From: Eremomyces bilateralis CBS 781.70
Taxonomy: Eukaryota; Ascomycota; Dothideomycetes; Eremomycetales; Eremomycetaceae
Direction of reading: 5' to 3'
NCBI RefSeq assembly: GCF_010015585.1
Contig: NW_022985072.1
Location: 1,090,573-1,154,572, forward strand
DNA: 64,000 nucleotides
The notes beneath the pieces were generated by a model. The model had not been told where the DNA came from and searched no databases. It saw only the letters and a program-made list of their open reading frames with translations. Positions 43,914 to 53,976 of this stretch are shown piece by piece. Both the position numbers and the translations under genes were made by a program. Every line of letters starts with the position of its first letter. Positions within the stretch are counted from its first letter, which is position 1.

Positions 43914-46722
43914 ATGATGCGCACTTGGATCGTCCATTTGATATTGGCGTCAGCCACAGCCGCCGCAAGCGTCGATTCATGCCCTGGATATGCAGCCTCA
44001 AACGTCAAGAAGGGGCACGGTGGCTTAACTGCGGATTTGACCCTTGCTGGGACGGCCTGCGATGCATATGGTTACGACATCAAGAATTTGAAGCTGGAAG
44101 TGGAATATCAGTCTGGTAGGCATCTGAACTCGGACTGGAATTTTTACACTGATCCACTCTAGCATCTCGACTGCATGTTAAGATTTACGATGCCGAGGAG
44201 AATGTGTACCAGGTGCCCGAAAGCGTACTGCCACTGCCGTCACCGGCCAATGTCCAAGGCGCGGGATCAGATTTGGTTTTTGACTATGAGGAAAAGCCTT
44301 TCTCATTTTCCGTATCTCGAAAAGGTTCGAAAGAGAAGCTGTTCGATACGAAAGGGTCAAACATTATTTTCGAGTCGCAGTACCTTCGATTGAGGACCAG
44401 CTTACCGGAATCACCGAATCTTTATGGGCTGGGGGAAACTACGGATCCTTTCCAGTTGAACACTTCGGACTATACGACGACGATGTGGGCTCGAGATGCA
44501 TACGGTGTCCCTACCGGGACAAATCTGTACGGTGTCCATCCGGTGTACTACGAACACAGAGCGGAATCTGGGACCCATGCAGTGTTCCTGCGCAATTCCA
44601 ATGGTATGGATATCAAGATCAACTCAACCTCGGAGTTGGGACAGTATTTGGAGTACAATACTCTAGGGGGAGTGTTCGACTTCTACTTCCTTGCAGGTCC
44701 ATCTCCCGTCGAGGCGTCTCAGCAATACGCCGACCTCGTCGGACATGCGGCCATGATGCCATACTTTGGGCTTGGTTTCCACCAGTGCCGATATGGTTAC
44801 CGAGACATCTATGAAGTTGCCGAAGTCGTCTCGAATTACTCCCAGGCTGGGATCCCCCTCGAAGTGATGTGTACGTTTCTCTAATTTTTTGTTTCCGGAT
44901 ATGAACTTCGTTGATCCAATGATAGGGACTGATATTGATTACATGGAACTACGCAAGTCCTTCACTCTAGATCCTGAGCGATTCTCCCTTCCGCTCATGC
45001 GGGAACTAATAAGCTATCTGCATGATCATCAACAATCCTACATCGTCATGGTGGATCCTGCGATTGCATATGAAGACTATGAGGCCTTCAACAAGGGTGT
45101 TGAGCTAGACGTGTTCATGAAGATTGAAGATGCCAGCATATTCCAAGGAGTTGTATGGCCAGGAGTCACCGCGTTTCCAGACTGGTTTGCACCCAATGCA
45201 GGGAAATACTGGAACGACGAATTCGCTTCCTTCTTCAATGCAGAAACTGGTGTGGACATTGATGCCTTATGGTGAGTTTTATTCTCAGCATGCTCATAAT
45301 ATCCATTGGGCTTACATTGTTAGGATCGATATGAACGAGCCCGCCAACTTTTGCAACTACCCCTGCGAAGACCCTGAAGCGTTCGCGGAAGAGAACGATA
45401 ACCCTCCTGACCCGCCACCGATCCGTGGAGATGATCGTCCGACAATTCCTGGATTTCCAGGAAACTTCCAACCTGGATCCTCCAATAGTCGCATTCGCGG
45501 GAGGCGACAGTCAGGGAATAAGATGGGCCTGCCAGGGCGGAACCTTATCGATCCGCCCTACATGATTGATAATGAAGCCGGCTCACTCAGTAATAAGACG
45601 GTGAATTCCAACCTCATCCATGCAAACGGACTGACTGAGTATGACACTCACAATTTATACGGTACGATGATGTCTGAGGCATCCCGAGAAGCGATGATTT
45701 CTCGCCGTCCTGGCCGCCGCCCGCTCATCATCACAAGAAGCACATTTGCGGGCGCCGGTCGTCAAGTTGGGCACTGGTGCGGTGACAATCTTAGCACCTG
45801 GGATCAGTACAGGTTCTCCATCCAACAGCTTCTCGACTTCGCCGCGCTCTTCCAAGTTCCCATGGTCGGTTCCGACGTGTGTGGCTTTGGCGACAATACC
45901 ACCGAGACGCTCTGTGCTCGCTGGGCGACCTTGGGGGCGTTCTATACATTCTATCGCAACCACAACAACCTGGGCGGTATTGGGCAGGAATTTTACCGCT
46001 GGCCACTGGTCACCGAGGCAGCGAAGACGGCGATCGATGCACGGTACCGGCTCCTCGATTATATCTACACGGCGATGTACCAGCAGACTCGCACCGGTGC
46101 CCCGGCGATCAACCCCCTGTTTTACTTGTATCCGAACGATGCGAACACGTTTCCAATCGCGCTACAATTCTTCTTCGGGCCGTCGATCCTCGTCAGCCCC
46201 GTCCACGAGGAGAATGCAACCTCCGTGGACATCTATCTACCTGACGACATCTTCTACGACTTCTGGACCTTGAAGCCGGTGCGCGGATCGGGCGACTGGA
46301 TACATCTGGACGACGTGCCGTTCACCACCATCCCACTCCACTACAAGGGTGGCTCCATCGTCCCGCTGCGAGCGAACAGCGCCAACACGACTACGGAGCT
46401 GCGGAAGGAGAACTTCCATCTAGTCATCGCGCCGGGGCTAGATGGCAAAGCAAGCGGATCGCTCTATCTCGATGATGGCGATAGCTTAGAGCAATCGGGC
46501 ATCTCGGATATAGGGTTTGAGTATAACGGGAAGAAGCTGAGGGTTAAGGGACGGTTTGATTATCCGACGGACTTGGTGATTGAGGCGGTTACGGTGCTGG
46601 GGAAGGAGATTCCATTGGGGGGCGCTGGAAAGTTGAAGAGGGCGTTCAATGCGGAAGCGCGGATCGAGACACTTTCCACGAGGATATCCCTTAATGAGGA
46701 GACGGAGATTGATGTATCCTAG
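43914..46722 (+). CDS. secreted GH31 alpha-glucosidase, four exons
   Basis: Retaining alpha-glucosidase releasing glucose from maltose, maltodextrin or starch ends outside the cell. Exons 43914-44115, 44163-44870, 44926-45271 and 45324-46722, with introns of 47-55 nt, give 884 residues. [19 protein letters not shown] is a signal peptide. SPNLYGLGE and GFHQCRYGY are N-terminal family motifs. Splicing restores PLEVMWTDIDYM and [10 protein letters not shown], with nucleophile Asp421. [11 protein letters not shown] supplies the acid/base Asp573. Length is in the range of AgdB/AgdC-type enzymes of moulds. A short Arg/Gly-rich linker (about 470-490) is variable. Its promoter has a CreA-like GCGGGG core, consistent with glucose repression (inference). 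Confidence 0.93.
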
Positions 46723-47476
46723 CTCGATTCCGTTGCGGATATTGTCTAATTCGGAGCACAGCTTTCGAGCATTCTTGGATTCGAGGTTGTTTGGATCAAC
46801 CGTCAGGGAAAAATCCCAGAAGTATATCGTTAATGTTCTATTTGTGCCAAAAGCTAGTCGAGTGGTTGCAGCTATTAAGATACGGGAGATGCTTCATGTA
46901 CATCCCGCTTCCCCCGCATACATCTCATCAGAATCCTGCGTTTTGGTTAGTCCATTCAAAGAAAATGCACTGACCGCGAAGACGTCCCACTCGCCACTTG
47001 AGCACCGTGAGATCCCTATCCACGACATTGACCCTCATTGGCATTATTCTCGAGAGCCTGTGTACGGACCGATCGCCTTACTGTACGAACATATTCAAGA
47101 TCCGCAAGTAAAACGGCGACGCGGGTGACCTGCATCCTAGACGACCTCCTCTCAACCCGTCACCCAACGAGCACCTTCCACAGACCCCGGGGCACAACAA
47201 GGAGCACGGCAAGGGGAGAACGGAGCGGGACATAAGCACAGGCACAGGAGGTCGGAGCCCCCAGGACCCACAGTCGGAGGGACTCGAGTAGCTACTAGCT
47301 AGCGAGCCCTCAAGACCCCCCACTTGGGGCGATAGAGACGATCCGGGCGAGATGTGTCACGCAAAAGTGTCGCAAGATGCCCCTGTTGGTTTCTACTGCC
47401 ACCTAACATTCCTTTCACTGCCCTCTACCCCTGGGCTAGGCCTAATCAGGACTCTTCAGTCTTCTCCTATGTATTT
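46723..47476. other. intergenic, possible degraded repeat DNA
   Basis: Downstream of the alpha-glucosidase. From about 47110 the sequence becomes G/C-rich and low in complexity and resembles transposon non-coding ends more than a gene, but I cannot place it in a family. A phrase GCAAGATGCCCCTGTTGGTTTC at 47371 recurs in mutated form at 50344. Confidence 0.4.
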
Positions 47477-48065
47477 AAGTTATCTTCATCTACGCGATAC
47501 AATTTGGCCAGACGGCCAGCCTACAGACCTTCGGATCCTCCTAGGAACCGCCGCAGGCGCCCCAAAAGCAACAAAACTATTGCTCCAAACAGGCCTTCTA
47601 AGCCAATTCAGGCAACTGAAGACCGCGATCCAACTCACCTAGCCTACCACCGATGTTGCATCTCTGATCAACATTAACAGTAAGTCTCCACCGACACCGT
47701 GTGAAGACGGATAGTACCAACGTCCCGAAACAAACAAAGCCTAATGATAAAGCATCCCAGGCGGGAGTTATACTGCTTTAACCTTTCTCCTTGTAGAACC
47801 CCTACCATTGTCTATGGTCTTTCCGAGGGTTTTTTCCTAATTGTTTGATGCTATCCAGTTCGGGAGTCTTAGCACTCCCTTGGGTATAGATGAGGCGGGG
47901 GCCGATGGCCCCCGCACTGTTCGCCCTGCCCATATCTAGTTCTAGCCCACCGGAGACGGTGAGGCTGCCCGCCTGTAAAAATAGAAATACCCAGCATAGC
48001 GGCTCTTAAAGCCAGCTGAAATGGAGTAGGATTTTTAAAAAAAAAAAAAAAAGTTATCTTCATCT
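47477..48065 (+). mobile_element. 5'-truncated LINE-type retroposon with poly(A) tail and target-site duplication
   Basis: AAGTTATCTTCATCT occurs at 47477-47491 and again at 48051-48065, bracketing 559 bp that end in an A tract (about 48037-48050). This is the signature of a non-LTR insertion: target-site duplication of 13-15 bp, 5' truncation and poly(A). The first 150 bp encode a fragment DLRILLGTAAGAPKATKLLL ending in a stop at 47642, which resembles the C-terminal end of fungal Tad-clade ORF2. The remaining 400 bp would be 3' UTR, including a GGGGGCCGATGGCCCCC hairpin near 47897. Clade assignment is tentative; a SINE is the alternative. Confidence 0.6.
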
Positions 48066-48184
48066 GGCTTACTAGCTAGATCTCCTTTTCTAGAGAATGG
48101 GAATCGTTAATATCAATTTGCGTTAGTTAACGATTCCCATTATCTAGGAAAGGAGATCTAGCTAGTAAGCCAGATGAAGTTAAC
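48053..48184. repeat. 58-bp inverted repeat with 16-bp loop (foldback/MITE-like)
   Basis: Arms 48053-48110 and 48127-48184 are reverse complements with three mismatches over 58 bp. The shared core is CATCTGGCTTACTAGCTAGA then TCTCCTTT. The loop is 16 bp. The left arm begins exactly after the poly(A) of the adjacent retroposon, so that insertion occurred at or inside the edge of this repeat. No coding capacity. It could be a foldback transposon remnant or a cruciform-forming sequence. Confidence 0.85.
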
Positions 48185-48295
48185 AATGGTTTGGGGTGAT
48201 AAATCCTGCCATGGGATATACTATCGAAGTAAGCGGAACCATGGTAATGGATTCTTTCATCTTCTACACTATCTATCCGGTGCTAAACTAGCCGA

Positions 48296-49489
48296 TTACA
48301 ACGGGGGCGCGCCTGGGTCCTCCATACACTGATCGACCCTCATTATCTGTTTACCAGTCGCCTTGGCAATCTGGATAAACTGCCTTATATACGACACGGT
48401 GCTCGGGTACAGATAATGCATAACGACTAAGTTCCCGCCCTTGCTAATGTCCCGCTGGAACGCCTCGAGCTGCTTCTCCGGCGTCGGTCCCTCTGCCCAC
48501 AGCCAGTCCTCGATATCGATACTCCAGTTAATAATGGACGGGTCGTCCGTTCCCGTGGCGGCGGCGAGTCGCTGGCGCATACGAGCGCCCTCGTTTCCGT
48601 AGGGTGGGCGAAAGTACGAGGTACGTAGGCCGTTCAGTTGCTCAGCGACGGCGGCGATATCCTCGTTGTACTCGTAGTCGATGGCCTCGTAGTCGGGTAG
48701 TCCCTCCATCTTCGGGTGGGTATAGGAATGAAGGGCGACCTGGTGCCCTTGGGATAGCATCTCGTTATAGACGTTGCTGAGGTTGGTAGAAGGATCCCGG
48801 AGTGGGGCACCGACGGTAAAGAAGGTCACCTTAATATCCTCTTCCTTAATAATCTGCATAACCTCCTGGGCGAAGACCGGGTCTCCATCATCGATGCCAA
48901 AGGCAAACGAGTTAGGGCGCTTGCAAGCGAAGTAGAGACTTCCTGATGGCTCCTTAACGGGGATAGGAAAGCCGTCAGGCACGGAGGGGACGATCTCGAC
49001 CTTCGAGAAAGTAGTAGGCTCTGTAGTATACCATGCCTTTAATGCAACTCCGAGAACGCGGGTCTTGTCGATATTGAAGTGTGATATAGGCATATAGATG
49101 TCGTTATTCTGCGCATACCGAGCCGCTTCGAGAGAGTCCCATGTTTCGGGGTAGGGAGCAATCGCTTCGTTACATTCGGAGTTATGCTGCTGAAGCGAAA
49201 CGGTGAACTTGGTGCTACCGCTGTATTGGATATGAAGGTAGGAGCCGTTGTCCTCAGTCAAGTCTTCACACGTAGCGGAAACTTGGGTATAAAAAGAGTA
49301 GTCCGAATCTGGCGAAGAGACCTCTAGCTGCTGGTTGCCCCAGTTCAAGGTCATCCCCTCGTCCGCACCATGCCAGAATCCAAGATCGTTAGATGCAGAG
49401 TTACTAAAAGTGTCGATAACCAGGGCTGTGGCTTCCTGGCTCTGCGCCAACAAAGCCACCAGAGCGGTGGCGAGATGGCCGGGCAGCAT
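48296..49489 (-). CDS. secreted CE4 polysaccharide deacetylase (chitin deacetylase-like)
   Basis: Intronless gene of 397 residues. MLPGHLATALVALLAQSQEA is a signal peptide. Residues 23-190 form a Ser/Thr-rich beta-type module without a family I recognise. The NodB/CE4 domain follows from about 192: motif 1 is GIDDGD (198-203, normally TFDDGP, both Asp kept), motif 2 HSYTHP (254-259, both metal His), motif 3 RPPYG (294-298), motif 4 IEDW (326-329) and motif 5 VVMHY (355-359). The metal triad Asp-His-His is present, so deacetylation of chitin or another N-acetylated glycan is plausible. It lies between a transposon nest and a fossil gene, lacks introns unlike most genes here, and may be an accessory gene. 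Confidence 0.85.
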   Translation of the reverse strand: MLPGHLATALVALLAQSQEATALVIDTFSNSASNDLGFWHGADEGMTLNWGNQQLEVSSPDSDYSFYTQVSATCEDLTEDNGSYLHIQYSGSTKFTVSLQQHNSECNEAIAPYPETWDSLEAARYAQNNDIYMPISHFNIDKTRVLGVALKAWYTTEPTTFSKVEIVPSVPDGFPIPVKEPSGSLYFACKRPNSFAFGIDDGDPVFAQEVMQIIKEEDIKVTFFTVGAPLRDPSTNLSNVYNEMLSQGHQVALHSYTHPKMEGLPDYEAIDYEYNEDIAAVAEQLNGLRTSYFRPPYGNEGARMRQRLAAATGTDDPSIINWSIDIEDWLWAEGPTPEKQLEAFQRDISKGGNLVVMHYLYPSTVSYIRQFIQIAKATGKQIMRVDQCMEDPGAPPL

Positions 49490-50854
49490 CTTAGAAACAG
49501 CTCCAAAGGCGAATAAACGAGCGCGAAAAACTCAAGATCAATCAAGGGAAAGCGAGTGACTCTTGCACGAAACCGTATAGAAGGACGGACTCAGTAATAA
49601 TTAAAGAACAGACGGAACCTGGACTTCAAAAAGAAGAATCCGACAGGATAAATACGAGATTTTACACATGTTGAGGGTACTCAAGCCGTAAACATGACAG
49701 GGAGCATGGATTTCTAACCGGATCCTGAAATGTATCATGCAGAAATTTATTGCAGAGATGCCCACAATATTACGTCAAGTGGATCGGTACGACCCACTAA
49801 AAGGATCAAAAGAAGCAGCCCAGCGTTGATCATGCTGGGCTCTCCACAGTCGACGGTGCTTGGCAGGGCTGAAGCTCCAATAATGGGAGCCCATTTCGGC
49901 CGGGTGTGATAGTTAGTCCGTCCCACCCCACAAACTTAGGTTCAACCCTCAGCGTTCTGTCCCGCCAGCTCCAGGATCGATACGATAATTAGATGCAGAT
50001 GGGATCAATAGGGAACATACCCAGCAAGTTGTTCTCAGGGGTTAAACCCTCTCACCAACCAAACTCAATTCCCTTTGCGCAGTACTACGATTTGCCGCTA
50101 GATAGGAATAGAAGAATAATAAAAAGCATATCCATTTCTCGAGGTATTCCGTATATATAAGAGGCAAGAACTTATGGTCGGGTCAAACTGGCCGTCGCCC
50201 CAAACAGCCTTTCACCTAAATGGGCTCCTCATCCCATGCTGACCGAGCCCAATCAGGCTCCTTAACCCAAATACCCTTTTACGTATCACAGTCCAGTACC
50301 GTACTAGCCTCACGAAACAGACCCGGGCACCCGGGCAACTTGTTGCAAGATGTCCCTGTTGATTTCAATGCCAATGAAACAATCCTATCGGCCACCACAA
50401 CAGGTATCCTTTCTACGTAGCCCCTGCCTAGTGCCTACACACAGGACAACCGACAAATCATGTTTTGAGCGCAGTGACCATGACGCTGCAGTTAGCAGTT
50501 TTGATGGAGGTTAGCTCTCCGAACCCATCGGCACAGTGAACACAATGCTTCATCGTGTCTAGATAGAGGCTCGGGAAGCGGCCTGCTATTACCCAGGGGG
50601 AATATTGTCATCTTTAGGCCATTCTCCGGCACAAATAAATCTGTAGGGAAAATGTCCAGGAATTTCGCAGGTCTTTTGAAGGGGTTTTGTAGGTTATTTT
50701 CCCTCAACTGGGACCTATGTGACCGGGAACCTCACACTTTTTGAAGCCTCAAGCTTCAATTTGAACTGTCATTTCGAGCTCTTGCAATTACTACTTGAAG
50801 TTTTCACCTGCCACCTGCTATCCTCATGTGACGTCTACATCTTAAGCGCCTATC
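49490..50854. other. intergenic region with scattered repeat-like phrases
   Basis: 1.36 kb upstream of the CE4 gene. TATA-like TATATATAAG occurs near 50151. The phrase TTGCAAGATGTCCCTGTTGATTTC near 50343 is a mutated copy of one at 47369. No gene is recognised. Confidence 0.45.
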
Positions 50855-51844
50855 ATGTCGTCGTCCCCGAAAACGTCTGCGACGCCCTCCAGAACCCCGA
50901 TCCTCTGAATCCGCCGCAAAGTTATATAATGCCTCCACGCAATCGGTCACTAGGTCGCGACGTCCATATCTACGATGTCAATGACCGCACTACTGTTCTC
51001 GGTGGTCTAATCCTTACAAATGGCGTCACGAATGCCAACTTCTACTCGATGGTGGAGATTATCGTCTTGTTTAGAACTGCTTTCGAACTACAAAACGAAT
51101 AAAGATTATAAAGTACTAAGATCCAAAAGACTAACGACCCGCTTCGGCCAGGGAATTACTACATTCACGCCGCTGATAAATGTACAGCCATCTTATCATA
51201 CCCAGGCTAATCTTTGCTCCGAATATAGGTTCTTTCTCGGTTAACAACGAGTCGTGGCTAGTCCGTATAATATTTCATGCTAGTGGAACTCGTACTCAGT
51301 CTTTCCGCGATACCGTCCGCTCACGGGATCGTCGATGCGTTGTATTTGGGGAGGTTGCAGTTGACGCACAATTCGACTACTGGGATGGCTTTGAGGCCGC
51401 ACACATCTTTCCAATAGCCTACGAAGACCATTGGGAGGCTTACAGCTACAATCCCTGGATTACAATTCTACCGGACAAAGGAGGAACCATCAACTCAGTG
51501 CAGAACGGCATGTTACTTTGAAGCGATATACACCAGTTATTTGATAGCTATAGCTTCTCGATCAACCCTGACGTATGAATACCTCGATTCAAGGAAGATT
51601 TAGCCTGCTAATAATATTTTAGGATAATTACAAGGTTGTATTCTTCCGCCATGATGGGAAAGGCCTTGCTGGAAAGCATCTTGACCGAAAGCTTCTTGAT
51701 AATCCTCAACGGCCCGTTGATCAACTGCTGCGATGGCACTTCGGACAGGCCGTCTTAGCCAATATGAGAGGTGCTGGCGAGCCAGTCTTCGAGCACGACT
51801 TCCTTCCTGGCTCCGACATAGCGGTAATACGTGGGATAGCGTGA
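50855..51844 (+). pseudogene. fossil of a fungal HNH-endonuclease-domain gene
   Basis: Pieces of a well-known filamentous-fungal HNH nuclease family lie in order: an N-terminal block with GRDVHIYDVNDRTTVLGGL and TNGVTNANFYSM, a middle block with FRDTVRSRDRRCVVFG and GFEAAHIFPIAYEDHW (Cys and His of the HNH fold), and a C-terminal block with LLRWHFGQAV and MRGAGEPVFEHDF. At least one intron is still recognisable. The gene looks broken, with about two or more breaks, and moderately old. Function in living relatives is unknown. Limits are approximate. Confidence 0.75.
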
Positions 51845-52481
51845 TGAAAAAAGGAAAACACTGCTTCTACAGTAGTTGTGTTGGCACCGTGTACTCAAGG
51901 ACCGGTGGGATGGTGCAAAAGCGATCGTGGCGCAGAGGATGGCGCAGCACTCGAAGCAGACAAAGAGAGAGTCCCAGCCCTGCTGCAATGCACTAATACG
52001 ATGTAGGATATTCTCTTGTCAGGAGGACTGTGCGCCAAGAAGAAATCGAAGCTAGAAGCGTGAAACCAGAAACCGATACTGCTTGTCACTGTAACTGATA
52101 CATAGCTGGTTTATAGAACCAACAAGATCTGTTCCTGCGAGAAAGTGGCCCAAAACGAGGTCTTCGCGATGAGTACTTTTTTTAATAGATCAATCAGAAC
52201 ACAGGATTCCTAGGTTACATGAATGGGATGTATATGAAGCATTTCCCTTATGATAATATGATGACAGATGCGAGCCATTTATATCGAACTCGGTCGTGAA
52301 TTGTGAATCGATGTGACGCTAAACCCAATCGGTAACCCTTGTATCCGTACATCGCATCTCAATCTTCATCATTCCATTCTCTAGCTTTGGATTCTGCGAC
52401 AGTACAGGTATTCTTTCCACGCCTCTCACTAATATCCAACGGAAAGCTGCCAGCAGCATACAGATTACCTTCACCTCAATA
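51845..52481. other. intergenic region
   Basis: 640 bp between the HNH fossil and the Mpp6-like gene, AT-rich in its first part. No feature is recognised beyond the likely promoter of the downstream gene. Confidence 0.55.
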
Positions 52482-53459
52482 ATGGCGACCCCAACGACCG
52501 ACCCAAAGCTCATGTCCTCGCGACTCATGAACATGAAGGTACGCCCTCCACTCCCGCTCTTCTACTGAACACCCTCTCCCTCCCCAGCGCAACAACTAAC
52601 GAACTCACCAGTTCATGCAACGCGCCACCGGCACCCCCCCTTCCACCCCCGCCGAACCCCCCAGCAAACGCCAACGCCTATCCACCTGCCCCACTCCATC
52701 CACGCCCTCCTCCACCTACGCCCTTCCTCCCTCCGCCTCCCGCGACCAGTTCCTCGAGCACCAAGCACAGTTCTCGGGCGAGACGCAGTGGGTGCTGAGC
52801 GTGGCGCCGCGAGAGGGCGGGGAGAGCGGAGGAGAAGGGGGGATGAAGGTAAGGAAGGTGGGGTTTGCAGCGATTGATGGGGAGGATGGGGGGGAGGGGA
52901 GGGAGGAGGATGAGGAGGGGGAAGAGGGTGAAGTGGGTGAGGGGGAAGGGGTACGGACGGGGAGGAAGAAAGTGGCGGTGGGAAGGAGGACGTATGGGAA
53001 TTTTCAGCGGAAGAAGGAGGAAAAGGTATGTGGACACCCTATTCTTCGTTGAAGGTCATATGACGATGGATCTTCCATACGACCTTGGCACGTTTCCCTT
53101 CTCCCAACATCCGATCTTACTAATTTCCCCCGCAGCCAAAACCAGAATACCACGCCCCCGACGACGACCTATCCTCCGACACCGACTCCACCTCCTCCTC
53201 CGGCGAAGAGGAAGACGACCGGGAACCGCGCCACTCTCGCTCCAACGCCCCACCCTCCCGCCCCCGCCCCGAAGAACCGTCACTCCACCGCGTCAAATCC
53301 ATCTCCTCCGGCGGCGCCGCGAAGCGCTCGGGCGGGTTCGGGTCCGGAAGGGGAGCGGGCTCGGGCCACTCGAATTCGCCTGGGCAGGGGAGCGCGAGTG
53401 GAGGATGTTTTAAATGTGGGAGGAAGGGGCATGTTAAGGCGCGGTGTCCGGAGCGGTAG
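52482..53459 (+). CDS. MPP6: Mpp6-like RNA-exosome cofactor with C-terminal CCHC zinc knuckle
   Basis: Exons 52482-52538, 52612-53025 and 53136-53459, with introns of 73 and 110 nt, give 264 residues. The N-terminus KLMSSRLMNMKFMQRA, assembled across intron 1, is the diagnostic Mpp6 motif, by which the protein links the nuclear exosome to Rrp6/Mtr4 for RNA surveillance and 5.8S maturation. An acidic Glu/Gly tract and GRRTYGNFQRK follow, also in keeping with Mpp6. The last exon ends in CFKCGRKGHVKARC, a CX2CX4HX4C retroviral-type zinc knuckle that yeast Mpp6 lacks and that would add RNA-binding capacity. Upstream acceptors in intron 1 are possible but spoil the N-terminal motif. Confidence 0.8.
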
Positions 53460-53976
53460 TGGTGGCGTTGTGAGGCGGGGATGGGATGGACGATTCTGAT
53501 GGTGTGTGTCGCTTGTGTCAATCGTATAGGGGACCCTGGCGCGTAGGGGGATAGGAAGGGTTGGGATATGGAGCTCATACAAAGGTCTTCGATTCATATA
53601 GAATGGGGCTACTAGCCAGAGCGGAGCAGCTGACGGTATCTGACATGGAAACCGCTTATAGCACCTAAGAGTAGCGTCACAACGACGTATGTATAAACTT
53701 CAAGCTTGCTCCTTGAGCTAAATTCTATTTCGTGTCCGTCGCCCACGCATACATCCCCACGACCCTAACTAAGGTACATAAGAATCAGATGGTATCTATA
53801 CCCCTCAGTCTTCAGCCGGGCATCCGTTCCCAATCACCGCATACCTAGTTCATCGCAATTCCAACCAATGCAGACGCGACGCGACGGATGTTCGCGTCGA
53901 ACGAAGGCAAATACAGATATAACCCCGGGACTCCGTTCATCACTTTTCATATCGCGAGTTTCACCCGACTCCTATA
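53460..53976. other. convergent intergenic region
   Basis: 517 bp between the Mpp6-like and Opi1 stop codons. Nothing is recognised; it probably contains both polyadenylation sites. Confidence 0.6.

Noticed and set aside
46723-52481. Coordinated antiviral or secondary-metabolite system in the accessory island
   Set aside because: The island holds a retroposon remnant, an inverted repeat, a single deacetylase and a fossil gene, with no co-oriented gene set or shared promoter pattern to support a system.
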